Shown here piece by piece: positions 53,009-61,837 of a DNA stretch of 64,000 bases. The notes below the pieces were generated by a model, which worked only from the letters and a program-made list of their open reading frames with translations, ran no database searches and had not been told where the DNA came from. The stretch's first letter is position 1; each line of letters opens with the position of its first letter. Source of the stretch: Cordilura impudica (taxonomy: Eukaryota > Arthropoda > Insecta > Diptera > Scathophagidae); contig OY821519.1 of the NCBI GenBank assembly GCA_963682025.1, positions 167,088,479 to 167,152,478 on the forward strand. Direction: 5' to 3'. Both the position numbers and the translations under genes were made by a program.

Positions 53009-53896
53009 ATGAATTCTTTCCCCTCTTCGTCAAATAGCAACAATGCCACAGCTCCTTTAAATCGACAGGTATTTCATACCTCACAAGATAGGACTGTGCT
53101 TTTGGGGACAGCAATGGTGAATATTATTCACCAGGGTACGACGTATCCAGCTCGGGCCCTTATTGACCCGGCTTCTGAAGCCTCGTTCATTTGTGAACGA
53201 TTGCAAAATCGCTTGAAACTTTCTACGCATTCTACGAATGCTCAAATTTCAGGTGTTAATCAAGCTGTCTCTGCTACCTCTAGAAAACTTTGTTCTCTTG
53301 AAATTGGCTCTCCTATTGATTCATCCATTGTAGTGGAAACTAATGCTCTTGTTTTATCTAAAATATGGGGCAATTTGCCTTCATTTGTACTTCCTTCTCA
53401 TCTTAGGAACAATTTGCCCAACCTTCGGTTAGCAGATAAAAACTTTTTCGATAGCAGACCTGTCGATCTTTTGCTTGGCGCTGATCTTTACCCTAAAATA
53501 CTTTTAGGTGAAATTCGTCGAGATATTTTGGGCTCCTTATTAGCTCAAAATTCTATTTTCGGTTGGATTATTACTGGTCCAATTTGTCATTCCCAAGTTC
53601 AAGTCTATTCAACTAAAGTTGATTTTTCTGAAGAAGATTGCCTGAATAGAAATCTTCTCAGATTTTGGGAACTTGAGGAAAATCCGAAAAGGAAAATTTT
53701 TTCAACTTTCGATAAAATTTGTGAAGAAAATTATAGGAAGACTACACGTCGAGCTTCTAATGGTCGATACATTGTGACCCTTCCATTCAAACCTGCATTT
53801 CCTCAACACTGAAATCTAGGTTTATCTCGACCAAGTGTTCTCAAACAATATCATCGCACAGAATCCTCTCTTTTACGAAGACCGGAGATTAAGAAA
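53009..53896 (+). pseudogene. BEL protease and start of RT
   Basis: Aspartic-protease region of BEL type: TTYPARALIDPASEASFICE with the acid in DPAS, then GADLYPKILLGEIRRD and NSIFGWIITGP, the closing block of these proteases. A linker with RFWELEENPK leads to RT. TGA at about 53810 interrupts the frame, which goes on in the same frame (LGLSRPSVLKQYHRT). Confidence 0.85.
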
Positions 53897-54530
53897 TTGT
53901 ATGATAGCGTCGTTAGTGAATATTTGGACCTAGACCATATGAAACTTGTTTCTTCTCCTTCATCGGCAACAACTTTTGCTTGTTACTTGCCACATCATCC
54001 AGTCGTTAAACCTGAACGAAAAACCACAAAGTTAAGAGTCGTTTTCAATGCCTCTAATAAAACTTCGAACGGGAATAGTCTTAACGATTGTCTCTATGTT
54101 GGGCCTACTTTATAGTCTGACTTAGTCCTATTAATTTTAAGGTGGCGACTTTTTAAATTTGTTTTTAATTGTGACATTACACAAATGTACCGACAAGTTA
54201 GAGTTGATGCAGCACATACTCCATTTCAACGTATCTTATTTCGAGATTCTCCGACGGAGGACGTTAAGGACTATGAGCTGCAAACAGTGACTTTTGGCGC
54301 TAACTGCGCTCCTTATCTTGCCATTCGGACATTGTTACAATTAGCAGACGATTCTGAAGCTGAGTACCCTTTAGCATCACACATTTTACGGAAGTGTATG
54401 TACGTTGACGACGTTTTGACAGGGACTCACGACATTTCAGCTGCTTTGATCGCTCGTGATCAACTTATTGCAGCTTTTTCTTCTGCTTAATTTGAACTAT
54501 GAAAATGGACATCTAACGAACGAACAATTT
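53897..54530 (+). pseudogene. BEL reverse transcriptase
   Basis: MKLVSSPSSATTFACYLPHH, VVKPERKTTKLRVVFNASNK, LNDCLYVGP, then the motif MYRQVRVD, TFGANCAPYLAIRTL and the active site YVDD near 54410. In-frame TAG (about 54113) and TAA plus TGA (about 54488-54507) interrupt it. The YVDD acids are intact. Confidence 0.85.
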
Positions 54531-55300
54531 TGGACAGATTTCCTTCTGAACATTTAGTTGATGCTAAGGTTTTGACCTTTGTGGAATCAAGTAGCTGTAA
54601 AACTTTGGGTATTCAATGGAACGCTCAACTGGACTCTTTTTACTTTAGTGTAAATCCTATTGCACATAAATCGAGTCACACTAAAAGAGAAGTTTTATCT
54701 ACGATTGCAAAGTTGTTTGACCCTGTGGGTTGGCTAGGTCCAGTTGTTGTAGTCGCGAAAATGATTATGCAGAAGGTCTGGTTAGATAACATTAATTGGG
54801 ATGATTCTCTACCACTTTCAACGGAAAACGAGTGCCAAAAGTTCGTTACTTCATATCATGAAGTTAACAATATACGAATTCCACGCTGGGTTCATTACAC
54901 CCCTGATTCGTCCGTCGAACTTCACGTCTTTTCTGATGCCTCGGAAAGGGCATACGCGGGGGTAATTTATATCCGCATCGAAACCCCCAAAGGCGATATA
55001 TATACCCACTTATTATCTTGCAAAACTAAAGTGGCACCTATAAAATCAATTTCGATTCCGCGACTTGAACTTTGCGGAGCAGTTTTGGCTTCAGAACTTT
55101 TGAAGACAATACTGAGCGAAATCGTTTATTGTTGGACTGACTCTACGATCGTCCTTGCTTGGTTAAAAAAGGATGCTTGTTCTTGGTGTGCAGAATTCAG
55201 GAAAATGTCGGTCAGCATAATTGGTATCACGTAAGATCTGAGGATAATCCTGGCGATTTGGGCAGTCGTGGTATTTCTCCGTCGCAGCTGGCAGATAATG
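54530..55300 (+). pseudogene. BEL RNase H region
   Basis: TLGIQWNAQLDSFYFSV and REVLSTIAKLFDPVGWLGPV (the usual block after RT), then RNase H with VFSDASERAYAGVIYIR, IPRLELCGAVLASELL and CWTDSTIVLAWL. These carry the acidic residues. A frameshift near 55215 leads into the next frame (HVRSEDNPGDLGSRG). Confidence 0.85.
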
Positions 55301-56916
55301 ACCTATGGTGGCATGGACCAAAATGGCTACGCCAAGAAAAAACGCAATGGAATATCTCTGATATTTCTCGTCTTGACACTGATATTGAGTGCCATAAAGT
55401 TAAAACTCATGCTTCGTTCTTTACGAACACGCAAGGAGATGACGGTTTTATCGACATTCTTGTTAATTATTCGCGTCTTGATAAAGCGCTTCGCGTCATT
55501 TCTTATATTTTGCGATTTTTCTATAATTGTCATCCTTCCCATAAATCAAACCGTAATTTGTATGAAGACACTATTCTTTCTAGTATCGAGATGAAAAGGA
55601 CTAAATTACGTTTAGCCATGATCTCTCAAAAGTGTCATTTTGCAGATGAATATAAATGTCTTTTGGAGAGGAAACCTTTAAATTCGAAAAGTTTTTTGAT
55701 TCCTTTGAATCCATTTCTGGACAAAGATGGTGTGATGAGACTAAATGGTCGTTTAGTTAAATCCCCATCTCTTTCTTATAGTGAAAACAGCATCCAATTA
55801 TTTTACCTTATTCGAGTAGATTTACGTTGCTTTTAACGGAGTTTGTTCATTTGATTTCCATTCACGGTGGAAATCAGCTCATGTTGCGAATACTTCGTAT
55901 TGAATATTGGGTCCCTCGCTTAAAATCTAAAATTCGTGGAGTCATCGGTCGCTGCAAACGTTGTATTCTTGAAAGAAAACGTTCTTGTTGTCAAATTATG
56001 GCCGCTCTACCGCCTGAGAGGAATTTACTTGATAAACCGTTTACTACAACTGGTGTTGATTTCGCAGGTCCTTTCGATATTAAAAGTTTCACTGGTAGGG
56101 CTTGTAAGATAACAAAAGGTTATGTTTGTGTTTTTGTATGCTTTTCTACAAAAGCTATACATCTGGAGGCCACTTCTGATTTGTCTGCGGCTACCTTCTT
56201 AGCAGCATTTCAGAGATTCATCTCACGCCGAGGTTGTCCAATTACAATATTTGTCCAATTTTGTAGGCGCGTCTCGTGAATTGGAGAAAGACTTTAAGAC
56301 TTTTCTTTAAGAGAGTCAAAACACTACGTGTTCTACGTATGCAATTCAGGGTCTCACTTGGCGTTTTATCCCCGCAGGTGCTCCTCATATGGGTGGCCTA
56401 TGGGAAGCCGGTGTAAAGAGCTTCAAACTTCATTTTCGAAAAGAAGCTCAATCTTTTAAATTCACATTTGAGGAATTCGCGACACTACTTGCGAGAATAG
56501 AGGCGTGCCTTAATTCGCGCCCTATTTGTCCTATGACAGAAAACCCTCAAGACCCGGTTGCTCTAACTCCTGGTCATTTTTTAATTGGCTCTCCAATTTT
56601 TGCTCCCCCTGAGCCTGAAATTAGTGAAATGCCTATAAGTTTAATTAATCGATTTAGAAGAATGAAAGCTATTTCTCAACATTTTTGCCGACGGTGGAAA
56701 GAGGAATACTTGATTAATTTACATAAAATGTATAAATGGCAAAATCCGGAACGCGAAATTCAAGTTAATGATTTAGTGTCGTTATTGCCTCCAACTTCGT
56801 GGAGATTAGGCCGCGTCGTTAAAACCTACCCGGGTAGTGACGGTCACGTGAGGGTCGTTGATATACGCACTGTGAATGGGGTTGTACGACGACATATCGC
56901 AAAACTGGTCATTTGA
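55300..56916 (+). pseudogene. BEL integrase
   Basis: Zinc domain around HGGNQLMLRILRIEYWVPRL and CKRCI; core with TTGVDFAGPFDIKS (first aspartate) and STKAIHLEATSDLS. The short segment that should carry the second aspartate is deleted near 56250. An in-frame TAA follows at about 56307. The C-terminal part (56389-56916) is intact with MGGLWEAGVKSFK, the glutamate-side block LNSRPICPM, FLIGSP and RLGRVVKTYPGSDGHVRVVD. The deletion alone abolishes activity. Confidence 0.85.
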
Positions 56917-56960
56917 CTAATCTAATCAATTAAATCTTACTTTATTATATTCACTAATAT

Positions 56961-58052
56961 TTGTTATTTCCTAGCACTATGGACGCATTACCCACCTTCT
57001 GTGATGATGCTCTCTTAGATGACTACGAGGAAGCAATGGAAATTTTGGAACCGGTTTCTGCCGCGACCCCTTTGGCTGCACCCGTTGCTGATAAGGAGGA
57101 TACACCGGCTCCTGTTGGTGTACCACCTCCGTCTGCTGATACTCCAGCACCAGTAATGCCGTCGACTTCCGAACCTTTATCGGAAACCAAAGGAACCTCG
57201 AGCTCGAATGGTAATCCCGAAATCGCAAATCGCCATTGTAGGGTATGTAGTGGTAAACATCCATTAAGGGCGTGCAATAAATTTTTAAAATTGAGCCATG
57301 AGCGGAAGCTGCGAATGGCGCTCCTTCACCGCTATTGTTCGCGCTGCTTAGCGCATTCGCACTCCGCAAAAGATTGCAAAAACACGTTTAAATGCGGTCA
57401 ATGTAAAGACGATCATAACACCCTTTTTCATTGCGATCGTTCTATGCAGTCTGGTTCGAAAAAGAAACCATTACCTCGCACTCCGGCTTCTTCTTCTAAG
57501 AAGCCTCCGTCTGACCCGCTCGCACCACAGTCTACCACTTACCGTCCGTCGTCCTCCGTTTCAAAGACTTGCCCCTTACCCATCCGTCATGTTGTCACGC
57601 TTTCCCCCACTGTGTTGTTCAGACTGATCTTACCGACAAACTCCATTCCGATACGAGCAGCTTTGGACCCTTGCTGTAGCATTAGCTACATCTGCGAATC
57701 CTTGGTCCATCAATTGCGGCTGCCCGTATCTAAGATGGACAATATTGGATATTGTCGATTAGCTGTCGGTTCGTCGTTTGACCCAACACAACGAATTTCG
57801 CTCACGGCGAAAGTTACAAAAATGCGCGGTGTTAAGACTCCTTCAGAGTCCGTTCCAGATACTATACGGGAACATTTTGCCGGGTTCCAATTGGCGGACC
57901 CCCGTTTTAACGTATCTGGGCCGGTAGCTTTGGTCTTAGGACCTGAAGTTAACCCTCAGATTATTAAGGGAAAAATATATTCGAGCCCGGGTCGTCCAAT
58001 GGCACAATATACCATATTTGGTTGGGTCATTTCTGGCCAATCCCCTCTTTAG
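56961..58052 (+). CDS. BEL third ORF: zinc knuckles plus protease-like domain
   Basis: Intact 363-residue frame, 45 bp after the integrase stop, starting MDALPTFCDDALLDDYEE. An acidic, Pro/Ala-rich N-terminal 80 residues precede three Cys/His groups (about 95-155: CRVCSGKHPLRAC, CSRCLAHSHSAKDC, CGQCKDDHNTLFHC). A Ser/Pro linker follows. Then comes a domain like the BEL aspartic protease: RAALDPCCSISYICESLV near 235, GPEVNPQIIKGKI and YTIFGWVISG at the end. It repeats the gag-knuckle and protease architecture of the same element in the position of env. Function unknown; RNA binding is plausible. GC-richer than gag-pol. Confidence 0.85.
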   Translation: MLFPSTMDALPTFCDDALLDDYEEAMEILEPVSAATPLAAPVADKEDTPAPVGVPPPSADTPAPVMPSTSEPLSETKGTSSSNGNPEIANRHCRVCSGKHPLRACNKFLKLSHERKLRMALLHRYCSRCLAHSHSAKDCKNTFKCGQCKDDHNTLFHCDRSMQSGSKKKPLPRTPASSSKKPPSDPLAPQSTTYRPSSSVSKTCPLPIRHVVTLSPTVLFRLILPTNSIPIRAALDPCCSISYICESLVHQLRLPVSKMDNIGYCRLAVGSSFDPTQRISLTAKVTKMRGVKTPSESVPDTIREHFAGFQLADPRFNVSGPVALVLGPEVNPQIIKGKIYSSPGRPMAQYTIFGWVISGQSPL

Positions 58053-58238
58053 AGGGCAGGTCCCCTTGGACCTATGATCCCCTTGGATCAACGACCCCCT
58101 TGGGTCAAACCCGATCCCCTTGGATCAACGCGGTCCCTTGACCGCTCTACGAAAATCCAGTTTATACTGGTCTGATCCCTTGATCAGCTGATCCCTTGAT
58201 CAAAGAACCCATTCCATACTGGTTTGGTCCCTTGACCA
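58043..58238 (+). repeat. CCTT-loop hairpin array in BEL 3' region
   Basis: Eight perfect hairpins with loop CCTT and mostly different stems: AGGTCC 58058-58073, TGATCC 58075-58090, GACCC 58093-58106, GATCC 58113-58126, GCGGTC 58130-58145, TGATC 58173-58186 and 58189-58202, TGGTC 58225-58238. Also CCCTCT/AGAGGG 58043-58056 spanning the ORF stop, CCAGT-TTAT-ACTGG 58157-58170, and a copy of the latter with one mismatch at 58209-58222. Both arms of each stem change together. Confidence 0.9.
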
Positions 58239-58470
58239 TTAGTTTTAAGTGTTTTTTGAAAAAATGTAAAAAAAAAAATATATATATATACATGAAATAT
58301 TTAAAATTATGAAAAAACATTTATTATACATTTACTTCTCCTTGCTTTTGTAACCTCTCTCGTTTACTTAGCTAAGACTTTGTTGCAACCTCCTCTAGTG
58401 TTGCAAGGTGGCCGGCAATGTTTAAGCACAAATTCTTTTATTTTGCTCATTAATTTAGTATGCCCTTTTG
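58239..58470 (+). other. BEL 3' untranslated region
   Basis: AT-rich stretch with a TA run at about 58281-58290. No gene; a clear polypurine tract before the LTR is not seen. Confidence 0.6.
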
Positions 58471-58818
58471 CAAACCCTCACCCTCTTTAAGGGTTAATTA
58501 CTAGTTAGAATCTAAGTTTTACTCCTTTTTGTAAACATCTTTGTAGGGAGTATTTACATAGATTCTAGCGAGTAAACCGTTAACGGTATCTAAAAACATT
58601 GCTTGTTGCCTCTTTCTATCCTAGTTAGATGTAACTTTTTTTTTTTAATCTTCGTTTGAATGCCAAGACGAATACATTGTCCACACGGATCTCCATCTAC
58701 TCATATACAGTCCATTTTAAAGGTAATTTATTTTAAATAAAATATTGAGAATTTTCTCATTTTTAATAAATCAATAAAAATCTTGTTTCTTTTGATTTCC
58801 CCGCATTTACGGCAAACA
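58471..58818 (+). repeat. BEL 3' LTR
   Basis: Same as the 5' LTR with a few substitutions and run-length differences (GTAGGG for GTAGGT, an extra C in CTTTCTATCC). TG stands directly before CAAACCC here, so the LTR may begin TGCAAACCC. Confidence 0.9.
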
Positions 58819-59408
58819 CCTATAAATTTATATAAATTTATTAACTGTAATGTATTATGTTAAACACACTCACTTTAATTACTTTATTATTTTGCTAGTA
58901 AATATCAATTATAATGTAAATCTTATTTAACACACTTATTTCAATTTATAATACAATTAACTGAAATAAGAACGCGTTAATTTGCCCATAGAAACTTCAA
59001 TTTGTGACAATGAATAAGCAGAAATAAATAATAAAAAAGTATACAACGTGTATAAGGGCGACAGCATGTTATATTAATATAGTTGTTTCATCTGAAAGTC
59101 GTTGTAAAATTATTATGAAAATTTCTGTAGTTCACAAACAAAAGTGTAGATGTCGCTAGTGTGTGTCTAGACTGGTTGGACGGTGGTTGTGGGATTGGTC
59201 TTGCCGTTACTTGGTCAATGTTTTTAGACTCATTGCGGTGATATACTCGTAATAGTTTCATGCCTCTGCAAGTAAGCGTCAGCCGGATTGAGAGGATTAA
59301 GGCAGTGTAGCTGACTGTATGATGATGTTGACTATTAGAGTTGATAATTTTCGGGATGTGAATAAGGGCTGAATTTTTTTTTTAATAAATGTATATTTAT
59401 TCAATTGG
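58819..59408. other. Noncoding stretch between BEL and roo-like element
   Basis: AT-rich to about 59100, then a GC-richer part with no protein. It may include the 3' UTR or LTR of the roo-like element to its right; no matching second LTR is in the window. Confidence 0.5.
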
Positions 59409-60960
59409 TTACATTACAAAATTACATGTGTTTGTTACATGTGTTTGTAAATCGGTTAGTTGGGTTTTGAACTGATGATTTGTTGCATTAAAAACCTTTC
59501 TTATTTCATGTGGTGTGCTGATTGATTCGATTTGCTTAAGAGAGGTGCATGTTGGTTGATGCCCAAAATGGCCTGTATTGTTATCGTGTTGGTTTTGATA
59601 ACACAACTAGGTCCTACTTCCAGGATTCCACAACTCGATAATGTGGCTTGTAGAGTTTCCGTGCCGCAAACTGCAGAGAATTCGGAGGTTTCTGTCATAT
59701 CCATTTGTTCGGGTTGTTTAATTGAGTCCATGCTGAGGTCCCTGGCAGTCGGGCTAACTTGCAGCTAGTTGTTTTTTGTTGTTGAATATGTTGATGTCAC
59801 TGAATTTATGTCTGATTTCCTCCCTAACTTGGATTGCTTATTTTTGCAGTAGTAGACAATGGAATGTACTGAATTTACTGCCATGAAGGAGCTATCTTGG
59901 ATGATGGTGATGAGGGTTTGGTTCTTCTCGATTGGAACTGGAACTAACTTAAATAACTCTAAGACTTGCTGGTCAGCTAATGGTAACTTAATTTCGAAAA
60001 CTACCTCTCCCTTGGTAACAGCGCCCTTGGCGGGAAAGGCCGGGAGATGAGACTTGATGGTGGCTAGCTTTGTCTGAAGCTGGTAAGGTGATAATAGCAG
60101 TGGACTTATTCTTCCATTATGTGCGTTTGTGAGTACATTAATGATTTCAGATTCTGTTCTTTGAAGATTTGTTGCTATTAGTACGAGATGAGTTGACAGC
60201 CTTCCGAATAGTTGTGTTTTGCTGACTTGTTGCGATTCCATGTCTAATAGAATCGTTTCTGGATTGATTCTTTCCAAGATTTCATTAATGCTTTCTTGGG
60301 TTCTGTTTTCGTCTTGCTTTATGACGTTTATGGTTGAGTCTATGATTGTTGTCTGATTTTTTAATAGTTGTAGGATGTGCCCCTTCTCGATTTTTGTTTG
60401 ATTAATAGTTCTTGACATTTCTTCGGCATAATCTGAGTCCAAAACACCAAATAATAATCGTGCTATATTTCCAATAATGTTGAATACTGCTCTTTTTGCT
60501 CAATGTGTTGTAAATATCTCCTTCTCTTGGCGCAATTCATTGCTTATTTGGTCAAGGTTGTTGGTTAGAACCTCACACATAGACTGATGTTTTATTTCTG
60601 GGCACAACTATTGTAGTGCTTGTATTCCTGATGAAAGAGATTCTAGTTCTGATGAAAACGGAGCTAAGTCATGGTACACCATCATTTTCCATTCAGATGT
60701 AACTAATTTCGTTGTTCCAATTCCTTCAAAATAGGGTCCTGGATCAGTGCGAAACTTACTAATCTGGATGTTGCTACTTATAACTGCTGGGATGAGTAGA
60801 AGTGTTATGAGCATGGTAACTAAAGTCGAGTTCTTAATTGGCTTCTGGTTCCTGGACGGAACTTTATCTTGTTTGATTTTCTTTGGTGGAACAGTCTCTG
60901 CTTCGTTTGTTGGCAGTGGTCGATTTTTTGATGTTTCCCTGGCTGGGGTTTTCTCTTCAT
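59409..60960 (-). pseudogene. roo-like envelope-type gene, broken
   Basis: A hydrophobic signal-like helix (LVTMLITLLLIPAVISS) near 60820-60770 opens the protein. A TAG after GIQALQ (about 60606) and a TAA near 60510 interrupt it. A hydrophobic block follows (AVFNIIGNIARLLFGVLDSD), then a coiled-coil-rich region (60442-59765: TINQTKIEKGHILQLLKNQ, ETILLDMESQQVSKTQLFGR). The C-terminal part (59731-59409) lies beyond another stop and in shifted frames. No clear transmembrane anchor is seen at the end. Confidence 0.65.
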
Positions 60961-61440
60961 CTTCATGAAATAATGGTGCTAGTCTGGTGATGGCTCGCCT
61001 TGATATTCCCGACGCTATTTTCAGGTCTACCACCCGAACCTTACCATCATTTCCCTGGTAGGTTTTGAGAATTCTTCCGAGTGGCCATTGCAATACAGAT
61101 ACGTTGTCCTCCTTTATGATGACCAATTGCCCTTCTTGCACATTCTCGGATGATGTTTTCCATTTTCGTTTTTCTTGAAGATGGTGTAAATACTCGGTAG
61201 ACCAATTTCTCCAGAATTCATGTTTAAGTTGAGATACATGTTTCCACCTTTTGGCATGTGACTTAATTGGATGTGCTGCACTGGTATCCACTTGAGCTGT
61301 GAGTGGTTCTCCAATTAAGAAGTGCCCTGGGGTTAGTGTTATAAGTCATTTGGGTTGGTTGTCAGTGGTGTAAGCGGTCGTGAGTTTAAAATTGCTTCGA
61401 TTTCAATTATTACTGTTTCAGGCTCTTCGTGCGAATTACG
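60960..61440 (-). pseudogene. roo-like integrase C-terminal part
   Basis: Reads EIEAILNSRPLTPLTTNPND, then after a frameshift GHFLIGEPLTAQVDTS, HVSQLKHEFWRNWSTEYLHHL, WPLGRILKTYQGNDGKVRVV and SGISRRAITRLAPL. It parallels the integrase end of the BEL element at 56.4-56.9 kb. A Lys/Pro-rich tail leads into env in the same frame. Confidence 0.8.
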
Positions 61441-61830
61441 TTGTTAAAAAAACACACAAGAATTTTTGGTTTTAGCACCAAACAAAATCTACTTTATTTT
61501 TTAACATTGATCTTAAGACTAACTAAAAATTTTGTTTTCATGTTCTAATATTTTCAAAAAAAAAAAAAAAAATGCCATCGAATCTTTTTTTCTCTTAATG
61601 TCAACAAAACCGAAAACAAAGTATAACTTTTGCTTTCAGCCTGAAAAAATCAAAACGATCGATAAGCGTTATTTGATATATTTACTTATTTAATTTCTTA
61701 TTAATGTACCGAAAGCAAAGCAGAACTTTTGCCTTCAGTTTGTTACTGCAATATTACTTGATACATTTTTTTATTCTTAATGCTAATGAACTGAAAGCAA
61801 AGCAGAAATTTTGATTTCAGTTTGTTAATG
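61441..61830 (-). repeat. E4 3' LTR (probable)
   Basis: Noncoding stretch between the env stop and the roo-like gene. GATCTTAAGACTAACTAAAAAT near 61510 matches the E3 LTR. It holds three imperfect copies of an ACCGAAAGCAAAGCAGAACTT-like word (about 61588, 61709, 61791), each followed by its near-complement ending TTTCAG, so each can fold. Boundaries approximate. Confidence 0.5.
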
Positions 61831-61837
61831 AAAACAA

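Larger units (their letters stand above)
50364..58818 (+). mobile_element. BEL/Pao LTR retrotransposon with third ORF
   Basis: LTRs of 345 and 348 bp (50364-50708, 58471-58818) with only a handful of differences, so by that measure young. Order: LTR, leader starting TTTGGTCATCCGAACCG, gag, protease, RT, RNase H, integrase, an intact third ORF, a hairpin array, LTR. gag-pol carries many stops and frameshifts. No target duplication is visible (GCATA left, CCTAT right), so one end may have recombined. Confidence 0.9.
59409..61440 (-). mobile_element. roo-like BEL/Pao element with env, fragment
   Basis: Minus strand: end of integrase (61440-60980) followed by an env gene (60800-59409), the layout of roo-like BEL/Pao elements. 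It is cut at about 61440 by the LTR of E4. Most of pol is missing. Confidence 0.75.

Noticed and set aside
56977..57369. 130-codon minus-strand frame over BEL ORF3
   Set aside because: Shadow of ORF3, whose zinc knuckles and protease-like domain are on the plus strand.
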